Part shown: positions 34,965 through 44,575 of the stretch, in pieces
Layout of the letters: each line of letters opens with the position of its first letter
Position numbering within the stretch: the first letter of the stretch is position 1
The notes under the pieces: generated by a model
Told to the model about the DNA's origin: nothing
The model's input: the letters and a program-made list of their open reading frames with translations, nothing else
Databases searched by the model: none
DNA from: Anaerolineae bacterium
Lineage (GTDB): Bacteria; Chloroflexota; Anaerolineae; Aggregatilineales; UBA3940
Length of the DNA stretch: 64,000 nucleotides
Direction of reading: 5' to 3'
Assembly: GCA_016926255.1 (NCBI GenBank)
Contig: JAFGOY010000010.1
Span: 1 to 64,000, forward strand
Made by a program: the position numbers and the translations under genes

Positions 34965-37205
34965 ATGATCGAAAAACAAAGCGCCGACCGGCAGCTATAC
35001 GATGCGTTAGCCAGCCTGAACGAAATTGGCTCCAGCATCAACCGTATAAAGGCGGGCGAATCGGACAGTGTCGAGGTTACGCTGCACCGGATCGTCGAGA
35101 GCGCGATCAAAGTGATCCCCGGTTCATCGGCGGTGATCTATACCTACGATCACAACCGGCAGGTTTTCGATCCGATGTCCCGTGTATCAGCCGGGGAAGA
35201 CACGGAACCGGTGCCCGGTGACGAACCCCGCCCGGATGGGATGGGATTCTGTGCCGTCAGGGAACAACGGCGGATTCTTTCATATGAGAGCAATGTGCCG
35301 GGCATCCACCCGATCAAGGCCGAGGCTGGGGCCAGGGTTGTTGCCTGTTTCCCGATGATCATTGCCGAGGAAACCGTCGGTACGGTTTATATCTACCTGC
35401 ACGAGGATCGCGAGTTCGACGAGCTTGAACTGCTGCTGCTCGAAAACTTCGTCAGCCAGGCGGCGCTTGTCGTTTACCATACCCGGCAGATGGGGAGTAT
35501 TCAGCGGTTACTGGCTCGCAAGGATGAAGAACTTCTCCGGCTGCGCCGGGCCGGGCTGCTGATCGCGGCCAGGCCGCACCTCCAGGAAATACTGGTCGCC
35601 ATCCTTCAGATGGCGCTCGAAGTGACCGGAGCACAGTACGGCAGCTTCTTCCTGGTCGATAAATCGGGGCAAATCCTTCGTTCGACGGCGATGCTGGGCA
35701 AGGATTTGAGCCGTCCATTAAAGAACGATCTCCCCATTGAGGCTCCCAGCATCGCTGGTTGGGTCGCCCGGCATCACGAACCGGTATGCATATCCGATCT
35801 ACGGGAGGAACCCTGGGCGAGCATCTACTACCCATTCGACCGCGACCTGGAGATGCGGTCAGAACTGGCCGTCCCATTGATCGGGGCGAGCGGACGCCTG
35901 AACGGGGTACTGAACCTGGAAAGTCCGGAGATCGAGGCGTTTTCGGAAACCGACAGCCATCTTCTCCAGGCACTGGCAACCCAGGCAGTGATTGTCTTGC
36001 AGGAAGTGATGCTGCTGGACGCACTCAAAGAAGTGGCGGAGTGTCTGCTCGTCAAGCCGTTCATGGAGGTGCTTCATAAACTGGCCGAAATCGCCGTCGA
36101 TCTGCTCAATGCCGGGGCGAGTGCGATCTGGCTGGTGGAAGATGGGTCACTGGTTCTACAGGCTGCCAGCGCCGGGCATGAACACGGCGAGAGGATTCCC
36201 ATCGAAGGCAGCCTGGTCGGGCAGGCGGTGCTGAACGGCGAACCGGTTGTCTCGGACGACGTGCGGGTCGATACGCGGTTCTGCCGCCCTGACCTGGCTA
36301 CCGCCCAGGGCTGGATGCAGGCACTGGTGGTGCCGCTTTACCTGGGCAATAAGTCCGAACCCTCCGGGGCGTTTGGTGTCTACTGTGTCGAATCCGACTC
36401 AGGGCGCTTCAATGAGTCGGACTGGACGATCAAGGTGCTGACCATTCTTGCCGATTATGCATCGCTTTCCATTCTGAACGACGAACGGCAGCACGCGCTG
36501 AATACCGCGCAGGAGCAGGTCACCGTCGCCGAAACTTTTGCCGCGCTGGGGGATATAGCCGCTAATCTGCTGCACCAGCTCAACAACAAGATCGGGATCA
36601 TACCGGTACGGGTGCAGGGCATTCAGGACAAGTGTCAGCCGGTATTGGAGACAAATGCTTACCTTGCCGAGAACCTCGAACAGATCGAGGAAGGAGCGCG
36701 GGAAGCAATGGCGGTGGTTCGGGAGAATCTCAGCATTCTGCACCCGATTGACCTGACAATGGTGAACGTGGATACCTGTGTCAAAGAGGCAGTGAGCAGC
36801 GCCAATATCAGTCAGGATATTCGGGTAAAGGTCAACCCGCTGGTTGATCTTCCCCCGGTGATGGCCGGAAAACAAAGCCTCGTACTTGTGTTTGCCAACC
36901 TGATCGAAAACTCAGCCAATGCGATGCAGGGTGAAGGCACGGTGACCATCGAAGGCCGCCGGGATGACGGCTGGGTCGAGATTTGCGTCAGTGATACCGG
37001 CCCTGGGATCGCGTCAGAGTTACAGGGCCGGATTTTTGAATTCAACTATTCGGGGCATAAGAACGCCTTCAGCGGCAAACTGGGGTTTGGCCTGTGGTGG
37101 GTCAAAACGCTTATGACCCGGCTGGGGGGAACGGTAACGGTGGAGAGCGATGGGCAGCACGGGGCAACGTTCAAGCTCAGGCTTCCAAGTGTAGAAGTGC
37201 GGTAA
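34965..37205 (+). CDS. Soluble histidine kinase with three GAF domains
   Basis: 746 residues, no membrane segment. GAF-like domains lie at about 20-175, 200-350 and 360-508, then a dimerisation region with the phospho-acceptor His537 (LLHQLNNKIG) and the catalytic domain: N-box NLIENSANAM (645-654), G1 DTGPGI (677-682), G2 GKLGFGLWW (704-712). The HQLNN H-box resembles HEINN-type kinases. It should sense cytoplasmic ligands, perhaps nucleotides, haem or redox. The response regulator follows after six bases, so the two form a cognate pair. Confidence 0.9.
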   Translation: MIEKQSADRQLYDALASLNEIGSSINRIKAGESDSVEVTLHRIVESAIKVIPGSSAVIYTYDHNRQVFDPMSRVSAGEDTEPVPGDEPRPDGMGFCAVREQRRILSYESNVPGIHPIKAEAGARVVACFPMIIAEETVGTVYIYLHEDREFDELELLLLENFVSQAALVVYHTRQMGSIQRLLARKDEELLRLRRAGLLIAARPHLQEILVAILQMALEVTGAQYGSFFLVDKSGQILRSTAMLGKDLSRPLKNDLPIEAPSIAGWVARHHEPVCISDLREEPWASIYYPFDRDLEMRSELAVPLIGASGRLNGVLNLESPEIEAFSETDSHLLQALATQAVIVLQEVMLLDALKEVAECLLVKPFMEVLHKLAEIAVDLLNAGASAIWLVEDGSLVLQAASAGHEHGERIPIEGSLVGQAVLNGEPVVSDDVRVDTRFCRPDLATAQGWMQALVVPLYLGNKSEPSGAFGVYCVESDSGRFNESDWTIKVLTILADYASLSILNDERQHALNTAQEQVTVAETFAALGDIAANLLHQLNNKIGIIPVRVQGIQDKCQPVLETNAYLAENLEQIEEGAREAMAVVRENLSILHPIDLTMVNVDTCVKEAVSSANISQDIRVKVNPLVDLPPVMAGKQSLVLVFANLIENSANAMQGEGTVTIEGRRDDGWVEICVSDTGPGIASELQGRIFEFNYSGHKNAFSGKLGFGLWWVKTLMTRLGGTVTVESDGQHGATFKLRLPSVEVR

Positions 37206-37211
37206 GGGTGG

Positions 37212-38360
37212 ATGGCAATGGATGAGAAAACGATGCGTGCGCTGGTCGTCGAAGACGATCCCTCCTGGCAGACTATTCTCAGTGAGATACTGACCGACAG
37301 GGGATTGAAAGTCGATGTAACCGACAAGCTGGATGAAGCGATTATCCTGATGCGTTCTGCGTCACATCGGCTGGCAATTGTCGATCTTTCACTGGATGGC
37401 AGCGATCATCGCAACCGGGATGGGCTGCGCGTGTTAGATGCAGTGAAAACTTATGATCCGGGCTGCGTAACAGTGATGCTGACCGGATACGCGACGGTCG
37501 AATTGGCAGTCGATGCTTTGACGGCACATGGTGCGTTTACCTGCCTGAGGAAAGAGACGTTCACCCGGTCGGCTTTTCGGGAAATGGTCGACGAGGCATT
37601 GGCAGCGGCTCTGCCCTGGACAGAATCAGGGGTGGAAGGCACGCCGGTCAACCTGGATGAGGCGGTTCCGTTTGATACCGGCGAAAAACCCGAGCAGGTG
37701 CGAACGGCGCTCGTCGTCGACGACGATGCCGGGTGGCGAGCGATCCTGGGTGAACTGCTGCGTGAAGCGGGATACGAAACACGGGTCTGCAACGGGTTGG
37801 GCGAAGCCCTGGGCTGCCTGGGGCGAGAACGTTATTCGCTGGCGGTGGTAGACCTGTCGCTGTCCGGGCGGGAGAAAGCCCCCCGGTCGCGGGCGATGTC
37901 TGCGCCTGGGAGTGCTGGCGATGAGCCGGATGGCTACCGCCTGCTGGGGCTGACACGGGCGTCGGGCATCCCTACGATTGTTGTTAGCGGGATTACATCG
38001 CCCAAAGAGATCGAACATACCTACGACGAATACGGTATTTTCGCCTGCCTGGAAAAACAGACATTCGACCGCCAGGCATTCATCAGGACGGTTGGCGATG
38101 TGGCGTCGGCCGGGCAGATCGATGGCGAGCTGGAACAACTCACCGAACGGGAACGACAGGTGCTGGCGCTGCTGGTCAGGGGTGTGACCAACCAGGATAT
38201 CGCCGATTCACTGATGATCTCGATCAATACGGTGAAGCGTCATCTCAAGGCGATTTACAAGAAATTGGAAGTTAGTACGCGTTCAGCCGCCGTAGCAAAG
38301 GCCTTGAACGCAGGTTTATCCACCGGGGCTGGCCCCTTATTATCAAGTATGGAGGATTGA
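37212..38360 (+). CDS. Response regulator with two receiver domains and a LuxR-type HTH
   Basis: 382 residues. REC1 (about 8-130) has the acidic pair in VVEDDPSW and phospho-acceptor Asp58 (IVDLSLDG), Thr91 and Lys114. REC2 (about 165-295) has VVDDDAGW, Asp214 (VVDLSLSG), Ser259 and Lys282. The LuxR/GerE HTH follows (LTERERQVLALLVRGVTNQDIA, then INTVKRHLKAIYKKL). Both receivers keep their key residues, so two-site phosphorylation is possible. ATG 37218 is an alternative start with slightly better SD spacing. It precedes serA by seven bases. Confidence 0.9.
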   Translation: MAMDEKTMRALVVEDDPSWQTILSEILTDRGLKVDVTDKLDEAIILMRSASHRLAIVDLSLDGSDHRNRDGLRVLDAVKTYDPGCVTVMLTGYATVELAVDALTAHGAFTCLRKETFTRSAFREMVDEALAAALPWTESGVEGTPVNLDEAVPFDTGEKPEQVRTALVVDDDAGWRAILGELLREAGYETRVCNGLGEALGCLGRERYSLAVVDLSLSGREKAPRSRAMSAPGSAGDEPDGYRLLGLTRASGIPTIVVSGITSPKEIEHTYDEYGIFACLEKQTFDRQAFIRTVGDVASAGQIDGELEQLTERERQVLALLVRGVTNQDIADSLMISINTVKRHLKAIYKKLEVSTRSAAVAKALNAGLSTGAGPLLSSMED

Positions 38361-38367
38361 TCCACCT

Positions 38368-39345
38368 ATGGCTTACCATGTTCTTGTCCCAGATAATGTC
38401 AACCAGGCTGCGCTGGACATTCTCGAGGCAGCGGAGGGTATCACCTATACTGCGCCCGGCAGCATGCCGCGTGAGGAGACCCTTGCTGCTATCGGGGAAG
38501 CCGACGCACTGATCGTTCGCAGCTCGACAAAGGCCGATGCCGAGCTTCTGGCGGCGGCCACTAAATTGAAGACCATTGCGCGGGCCGGTGCGGGCGTCGA
38601 TAACGTCGATCTCGCCGAAGCGACCAAACGGGGGATCGTGGTGATGAACACGCCGGGCGGCAATACGGTCTCGACCGCCGAGCATACCTTCGGCCTGATG
38701 CTGGCGCTGGCCCGCCATACGGCGCAGGCGATGGTGGGTATGCTGGAGGGACGCTGGGATCGGAAGAAGTACCAGGGCGTCGAACTGCGCAACAAAGTCC
38801 TGGGGATCGTCGGCTTCGGGCGGATCGGGCAGGCGCTTGCCAAACGAGCCGTTGGTTTCGAAATGCAGGTGATCGCCTACGATGCCTATCAAAACGAGGC
38901 GATGGAAAAACAGGCCGAGGCACTCGGCGTGAAGCTGGTCGACCTGGATGTGCTTTACGCGCAGGCCGATTTCATTTCGCTGCACGCGGCACTGACCGAC
39001 GAGACGCGCGGTATGGTGAATGCCGGAGCGATTGCGAAGATGAAAGACGGTGTTCGGATCGTCAATGCGGCGCGTGGGGCGCTGATCGATGACGAGGCGC
39101 TGGCCGCTGCCATCAAAGACGGGAAGGTCGCCGGGGCTGCCATTGACGTATATGTGTCCGAACCGCCGCCGGAAGATCACCCGCTGGTGGGGCTGCCGGG
39201 GGTCGTCCATACCCCGCACCTGGCAGCCAGCACTGTCGATGCCCAGATTGCCGTAGCGGTCGATGCCGCTCAACAAACCGTCGATGCTCTGCTGAATGCA
39301 GAGTATAAAAATGTTGTTAACCAGGACGTACTGGCGAAAAAGTAG
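38368..39345 (+). CDS. serA: D-3-phosphoglycerate dehydrogenase-like 2-hydroxyacid dehydrogenase
   Basis: 325 residues. The NAD-binding domain has GIVGFGRIGQALAKRA, and the catalytic Arg, Glu and His lie in IVNAARGALIDDEAL, YVSEPPPEDHPL and HTPHLAAST. It is the short form with no C-terminal ACT or ASB domain, so serine feedback is not expected by the usual route. A GGAGG lies 12 bases upstream inside the end of the regulator gene, so it may be co-transcribed with the two-component genes. DUF1015 follows. A related hydroxyacid as substrate cannot be excluded. Confidence 0.85.
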   Translation: MAYHVLVPDNVNQAALDILEAAEGITYTAPGSMPREETLAAIGEADALIVRSSTKADAELLAAATKLKTIARAGAGVDNVDLAEATKRGIVVMNTPGGNTVSTAEHTFGLMLALARHTAQAMVGMLEGRWDRKKYQGVELRNKVLGIVGFGRIGQALAKRAVGFEMQVIAYDAYQNEAMEKQAEALGVKLVDLDVLYAQADFISLHAALTDETRGMVNAGAIAKMKDGVRIVNAARGALIDDEALAAAIKDGKVAGAAIDVYVSEPPPEDHPLVGLPGVVHTPHLAASTVDAQIAVAVDAAQQTVDALLNAEYKNVVNQDVLAKK

Positions 39346-39361
39346 TCGCCAGTATTTTTTT
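39329..39361 (+). terminator. Terminator overlapping the serA stop codon
   Basis: TACTGGCG (39329-39336) pairs with CGCCAGTA (39347-39354), followed by TTTTTTTG. The serA stop lies in the loop. A second 9-bp hairpin, CGGTCACGG with CCGTGACCG, follows at 39375-39402. Confidence 0.85.
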
Positions 39362-39444
39362 GTATAGGGCAGGCCGGTCACGGTGTCTTGCTGCCGTGAC
39401 CGCGTCTTGCCACCTGACGATTACGCTAAGGAGTTCGATAAGAT

Positions 39445-40797
39445 ATGGCTGTTGTGAAACCATTCAAGGGGGTTCGCTACAATCCTGAACGATGTGTAGA
39501 CCTGCAAGCTGTTGTGAGTCAGCCCTACGACCGGATCAACGATGAACTGCTTGACCGCTATTATGAACTAAGTCCGTACAATATCGCGCATGTGATCCGG
39601 GGACGGGTTGAAGAAGGTGACGATCCGCTGTGTCCCGATGGCCCTAACGTCTATACTCGCGCGCGGGACTATTATCATCAATGGATGGATGAGAGTGTCC
39701 TGATCGGCGAGGAGAAACCCGCTTTTTATGCTTATGAACAGACCTTTACGGTCGATGGCGTCGATTACGTCCGGCTGGGGATGCTTGCCGCCGTTGAACT
39801 GACCGATTACGACGAGGGGATCATCCTGCCCCACGAACGCATCCATCCCGGTCCCAAAGCCGACCGGCTGCGCCTGTTGAACACGCTTCAGGTAAACGCG
39901 GAACCGATCTTCATGCTTTACCCAGACCCGGAAAATAAAGTCAATGCCCTGATGCGGCAAGTAATCGGTGACCGGGAGCCGGATATCGATGTGGAAGAAA
40001 TTCTCGAAAGTGGTGTTCGGCAGCGGATGTGGGCGATCACGGATGAGGTGATCATCGAGGCGATTGAGGCTGAGATGGCCCCCAAGCGGAATCTGATCAT
40101 TGCCGACGGGCACCACCGCTATGCGACCGGTTTGCATTACCGCGAATTGATGCGTGAGAAGTATCCCGATGCTTCGGCGGATGAGCCATACAATTATATC
40201 TCTGCGACCCTGCTCAGCATGAACGACCCCGGTCTGGTGATCCGCCCGGCGCACCGGGAAATCTGCGATTTCAGCGGGCACACACCGCAGGAGGTTCTGG
40301 AACGCGCCGCCGAGTATTTCGACATCGCCCCATCGCCTGACCTCGACACGATGCTGGGGACAATCAACGCCGATCCGCGTGGTCACTCATACGGGTTCTA
40401 TGGCGGGCCGGAAGTCGGCTTTCACGTTCTGTCATTCAAAGATAGCGACCTGGCGCTGACGTTGATTGGCAATGGACAGTCGGCGGAGTGGAAGATGCTG
40501 ACGGTGAGCGTGCTTCATGAAATCCTCCTCGAACAAATCGCTGAAGTACCCTACGAGGGCATTAAAGACCGGTCGATGATCCGCTACCATCGCTACCCGC
40601 AGGTGCCTATCGACGCGATTGATGCAGGGAAGGGAAACTTCGTGTTCTTCCTCAGCCCGACAAGGATCGAACAGGTCGAAGCCTGCGCTGCACGCGGGGA
40701 AATCATGCCCCAGAAAAGCACCGATTTCTACCCGAAGATCATCGCCGGGTTAGCCCTCCGCCCGATCAACGTGAACGGCCACCACAAACCCAGTTGA
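39445..40797 (+). CDS. DUF1015 family protein
   Basis: 450 residues. The family pattern is clear: VKPFKGVRYNPE, then VVSQPYDRI, ILPHERIHPGPKADR and IADGHHRYATGLHYRE. The function is not established. DUF1015 genes are often found beside serine-biosynthesis genes, as here after serA, so a role in serine or phosphoserine metabolism is plausible. Both genes are separated by a terminator, so they may be transcribed apart. SD AAGGAG precedes ATG 39445. Confidence 0.85.
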   Translation: MAVVKPFKGVRYNPERCVDLQAVVSQPYDRINDELLDRYYELSPYNIAHVIRGRVEEGDDPLCPDGPNVYTRARDYYHQWMDESVLIGEEKPAFYAYEQTFTVDGVDYVRLGMLAAVELTDYDEGIILPHERIHPGPKADRLRLLNTLQVNAEPIFMLYPDPENKVNALMRQVIGDREPDIDVEEILESGVRQRMWAITDEVIIEAIEAEMAPKRNLIIADGHHRYATGLHYRELMREKYPDASADEPYNYISATLLSMNDPGLVIRPAHREICDFSGHTPQEVLERAAEYFDIAPSPDLDTMLGTINADPRGHSYGFYGGPEVGFHVLSFKDSDLALTLIGNGQSAEWKMLTVSVLHEILLEQIAEVPYEGIKDRSMIRYHRYPQVPIDAIDAGKGNFVFFLSPTRIEQVEACAARGEIMPQKSTDFYPKIIAGLALRPINVNGHHKPS

Positions 40798-40817
40798 GAA
40801 ATCAACCCTTCAAACGA

Positions 40818-40851
40818 AAAAGGACGAGAGCCCATAGACCCTCGTCCTTTT
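40818..40851. terminator. Bidirectional terminator
   Basis: AAAAGGACGAG (40818-40828) pairs perfectly with CTCGTCCTTTT (40841-40851). It serves the DUF1015 gene on the plus strand and the PBP gene on the minus strand. Confidence 0.85.
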
Positions 40852-40871
40852 CGATTTGGGAGATAGATGAA

Positions 40872-43800
40872 TTAGCCGCCGTTTTCTTCGGTTTCGACCG
40901 GCACCGGGCCGGATAGGGTCGGCGTGAGGGTCGGCGTTGCGGTGGGTTCTGGTGTTTCGGTTGGCTCTGGTGTTCTGGTTGGCCTGGGTGTTGTGGTTGG
41001 CTCCGGCGTGTCGGTTGGCGTTCCTGTCGGCTCCGGGGTGGGCTTTGCGTGCATGAAGTGCACCCGCGTTTCGGCGCTGTGGCCTTCGGTGTCGTAGACG
41101 ATCAGGCGGATGGTCATCGGGCCATCTTCGTAAGGCGACAGATCGACCTGTCCCAGCGCGTTATTGCTGATCGGGACGGCGGTGTCGCCCTGCACGACGC
41201 CCCATGCTTCGGGGTCGTGGCTGACGCCAAACTCAACACGGTAGTGAGAGAAGTTGGCAACGTCGACCGAGCCATAGACGGTGATCAGATTGCCCTGCGT
41301 CGAGCCTTCCTGCGGCTCGCTGATGACCAGCGTCGGCTGGGTGACATCCGGGCCGCAGCTCTCCTCCGGCGGCTGCAGGACTGCCATGTCGGCAGATATG
41401 CCGCGCGCGTTGAGCCAAGCCTGCCCGCCCTCGGTGTTCATCAGCCAATTGCGGATGTAGGGCCGGAAGTCGATCAACTGGCTTTGGTTGGGCAGCACGA
41501 GATACAGGCGGTCGGTCGCGCCGCTTTCGCAGTATTCGTTGGCTAATAGATTGGTGAACGGATCGACCCGAAGCACCTGGTAAAGTCCCTCGTTGGTCCC
41601 CGGTGGATCAGAGGCGAACAGTTCGGTTGCTATGCTTGAATGCTGCTGGCAGTAATCGGAGGGCAGCGCACCATCGTCCACACAGACATTCTGGGGGAAC
41701 ACGTGCGCATCCGACCGGGGGGTAAACTCATGCGGTGGGTACCATTCAACGGCCCCGTCCATGATCCCCCGCCAGATCGGTCCGGCCCCGGTAACGCCAG
41801 TGACGTTGATCATCGGCGAGTTGTCGGTATTGCCGACCCACACACCAACCGCGATCTCGGTCGTGAAGCCCATTGTCCAGTTATCACGGAAGTCGTTAGT
41901 GGTGCCGGTCTTGGCCCCGGCGGGGTAGGTGGGGCTGAGCGGCGTGTTCTCTCCGAAGGAGGGCACACGGGCTTCTTTGTCCGATAAAATATCCTGCATC
42001 AGGTAGGCATGGGCGGGGTCGAGGGCCTGCTCGCCTTCGGGAACGGTGTACGGGTAGCCTTCGATCACCTCCCCGTCGCGCTCGATGCGCTCGATGGCGT
42101 AGGGCGGACGCAGCGTGCCGCCGTTGGCGATGGTGGCGTAGGCATTGGTCCATTCGAGCAGGTAGACTTCACCCGCGCCGAGCGTCAGCGAGAGGCCGTA
42201 ATTGTTCGGGTTGGTCGGGTCGCCAAGTGACGATATCCCCACGTCGTTGAGCACCTGTAACAGGGCCGGAACGCCGACGTGATCGAGCGTCATCACTGCC
42301 GGGACGTTGAGCGAGTTGGCAATGGCTTGGCGCACGGTAACCGGCCCCCGGAACGTTCCGCTGTAATCAACCGGGGCGTATATCCCAAAACCGGGAATCT
42401 CGTATTCGATGGGCACATCCCAGATGACGGTCGCCGGTGACCATCCCTCGCGGAAAGCCGCCAGGTAGGTGAACGGCTTGATCGACGAGCCCGGCTGCTG
42501 TGGGGTCAGTGCGATATTGACCTGCCCGTCGATAGTTTCATCGTGAAAGTCGCGGCTCCCGACCATCGCTAAAATCGCCCCGGTATCGACATCGATCACC
42601 ACCGTCGAGGCGTTGTTGACATTGCGGTCGGTTAGCCCGGCAAGCGATTCTTCGACCTGCTGCTGGGCGAGATTTTGCAGGTTGGGGTCGAGTGTGGTGT
42701 AGACATCGAACCCCGATGTGTAGATCGCCGAACCGATAGCCGGGTCGGCTTCAAGAAGCTGCTGGACGTAGACGACAAAATGCGGGTATCTGATCTGGAG
42801 ATCGGGCGCGTCGAACTCACGCAGGGCAACCGCCTCAAGCTCTGGCCGGGCGGCCTCGATCTCCGCCGATGTGGTACACGGAAGCTGGAGGTCGGTTTTA
42901 CCCATGTCGATGCAGCCTGCTTCGAGCATCAGCGAGAGCACCTGCTGCTGGCGGATGACCGCGCCCTCCTTGTTGGTCACCGGGTCGTAGAGCGCCGGTG
43001 CCTGGGGCAGCCCGGCCAGAAATGACGCTTCGGCCAGTGTCAGGTCACGCGCGCTTTTGTTGAAATAGGTCTGTGCGGCGGCCTCGATGCCGTAGGCGAG
43101 GTTGCCGTAGGGAATCTGGTTCAGATAGAGTTCCAGTACCTCGGTTTTCGAGAAGCGGCGGCCAAGCTCGGCAGCGAGGAAAACCTCTTTCAGCTTGCGC
43201 TGGTAGGAACGGTCGAGGCGTTCCTCTTCGGGGAGGAGTAATGAGCGGGTCAACTGCTGGGTGATCGTGCTGGCCCCGGAGACGATCTCGCCCTCGCGGA
43301 GGTTCTGATAAGAAGCACGGACAATCGCCGGGATGCTGAAGCCGGGGTTGACAAAATAATCGCGCTCCTCGGTGGCAATCGTGGCGACGATGATCCAGGG
43401 GGACATATCTTCCAGCTTGACGTAGTCACGGAAGCCGCCTTCGGGATCGTTGATCTCGTAGAGGATATGCCCTTCCCGGTCACGGATGCGGGTCGTCTGG
43501 AACTGGAGCGATCGCGCCTGCAGGTCTTCGATTTCGCGTATGCCCTGGAACGAGGGAGCGGTTACCTGTGAATAGTAGATCGCGGCTCCACCGCCAGTCA
43601 GCATGAACAGCACCAGCCCGGCGACGAGCGCCAGCCCGATACCCTGGAGGACGCTGCGTCCGGTCAGCCGTTTGCGGGAGCGTTGTTTCTTCTTCGCGGG
43701 ACGCGGGCGCTGGGCGGCCTGAACGCGGGCCGGTGGTCGCGGCACGGGTTGCCGCGCAGGTGGCCGCTGCTCACTAACCGAGGCCCTGGATGGTGGGCTG

Positions 43801-44441
43801 TAGGTCGGCTCCGGTGCTGCCGGGGGCCAGGGCGGGCTGTACTCCTCATCGGGAGTGGGCGGGATTTCGTCCCGGTAGGAACTCCGCGCGGCCATTGTCG
43901 CTCCCAGGTCTTCACGGGGTGTATGGCGTGGAAGCGGCATCCCGAATTCGTCAAGGCGCACTTCATCCAAATCCTCCGGAGGAGGCTGGTACTGGTTGTG
44001 CTGCTGGCGACCGGGCCGGGGCGCTGCACGCCCAGGCTGCCAGTCGTCGTCGGTGTTCGGCAGGGGCGGCTCGACGGAAAGATCAGGTGAAACCGGCCTC
44101 GGCTGCTGTTCGGGCCTCTGCCCGCTCGCCTCCTGGCGAAAAGACTGGGAGGGCGCGATAGGCTGGTCGGTGGGATGTGGAAACGGGGGCGGACCTTTCT
44201 TTCTCTGAGACGGTCGCTGCGGGCTGCTGTCGGCGGGCCGGGATGGGCCGGGCGGCGGCGTCTGATCCTGGCTGGGAACAGGCATCCCCAGGTCTTCGAT
44301 CTCTTTCCAGCGGGCGGCCTCCTGTTCGGCCTTTTCTTTGGCCTCCATCAGGTGATCCAGGCCGCCGGTGCTTTTCTTGCGCTCCGGTTCGTCTTCCTGT
44401 TCGCCATTTTGAGATCGGTCGAATTGTTTGTCGTCTTCCAT
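40872..44441 (-). CDS. Class A penicillin-binding protein (PBP1A-like)
   Basis: About 1189 residues from ATG 44441, chosen for AAGGG eight bases upstream. A very long Pro/Arg/Gln-rich cytoplasmic region (about 1-265) precedes one helix. The GT51 glycosyltransferase domain has EERDYFVNPGFS and ASTITQQLTRSLL. The transpeptidase domain has SSIKPF (S-x-x-K), SLN and KTGTTNDFRD. A beta domain (EPQEGSTQGNLITVYGSVDVANFSH) and a Thr/Pro/Glu-rich tail of about 50 residues end it. It polymerises and cross-links peptidoglycan. It is transcribed divergently from rho. Confidence 0.93.
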   Translation of the reverse strand: MEDDKQFDRSQNGEQEDEPERKKSTGGLDHLMEAKEKAEQEAARWKEIEDLGMPVPSQDQTPPPGPSRPADSSPQRPSQRKKGPPPFPHPTDQPIAPSQSFRQEASGQRPEQQPRPVSPDLSVEPPLPNTDDDWQPGRAAPRPGRQQHNQYQPPPEDLDEVRLDEFGMPLPRHTPREDLGATMAARSSYRDEIPPTPDEEYSPPWPPAAPEPTYSPPSRASVSEQRPPARQPVPRPPARVQAAQRPRPAKKKQRSRKRLTGRSVLQGIGLALVAGLVLFMLTGGGAAIYYSQVTAPSFQGIREIEDLQARSLQFQTTRIRDREGHILYEINDPEGGFRDYVKLEDMSPWIIVATIATEERDYFVNPGFSIPAIVRASYQNLREGEIVSGASTITQQLTRSLLLPEEERLDRSYQRKLKEVFLAAELGRRFSKTEVLELYLNQIPYGNLAYGIEAAAQTYFNKSARDLTLAEASFLAGLPQAPALYDPVTNKEGAVIRQQQVLSLMLEAGCIDMGKTDLQLPCTTSAEIEAARPELEAVALREFDAPDLQIRYPHFVVYVQQLLEADPAIGSAIYTSGFDVYTTLDPNLQNLAQQQVEESLAGLTDRNVNNASTVVIDVDTGAILAMVGSRDFHDETIDGQVNIALTPQQPGSSIKPFTYLAAFREGWSPATVIWDVPIEYEIPGFGIYAPVDYSGTFRGPVTVRQAIANSLNVPAVMTLDHVGVPALLQVLNDVGISSLGDPTNPNNYGLSLTLGAGEVYLLEWTNAYATIANGGTLRPPYAIERIERDGEVIEGYPYTVPEGEQALDPAHAYLMQDILSDKEARVPSFGENTPLSPTYPAGAKTGTTNDFRDNWTMGFTTEIAVGVWVGNTDNSPMINVTGVTGAGPIWRGIMDGAVEWYPPHEFTPRSDAHVFPQNVCVDDGALPSDYCQQHSSIATELFASDPPGTNEGLYQVLRVDPFTNLLANEYCESGATDRLYLVLPNQSQLIDFRPYIRNWLMNTEGGQAWLNARGISADMAVLQPPEESCGPDVTQPTLVISEPQEGSTQGNLITVYGSVDVANFSHYRVEFGVSHDPEAWGVVQGDTAVPISNNALGQVDLSPYEDGPMTIRLIVYDTEGHSAETRVHFMHAKPTPEPTGTPTDTPEPTTTPRPTRTPEPTETPEPTATPTLTPTLSGPVPVETEENGG

Positions 44442-44483
44442 CTTCTTATCCCTTAGCATTTGCTCACCAACGGCTGCACAGTA

Positions 44484-44489
44484 ACTATA
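44484..44489 (-). promoter_or_regulatory. Extended -10 of the PBP promoter
   Basis: On the minus strand TGCTATAGT gives TGn plus TATAGT, about 40 bases before the PBP ATG. No good -35 was seen (TTTCAA at 18 bases). Confidence 0.45.
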
Positions 44490-44540
44490 GCACGCGCATC
44501 GACAAACTTGAAACACCAATACACAGCGATTTTTTCGAAA

Positions 44541-44569
44541 TTGACGTATAATCAGGCCAATGCTATACT
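44541..44569 (+). promoter_or_regulatory. Strong promoter of the rho transcript
   Basis: TTGACG (44541-44546), 17-base spacer, TATACT (44564-44569) with an extended TGC. Transcription should begin near 44576, leaving a leader of roughly 350-430 bases before rho. Confidence 0.75.
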
Positions 44570-44575
44570 TTGGGC

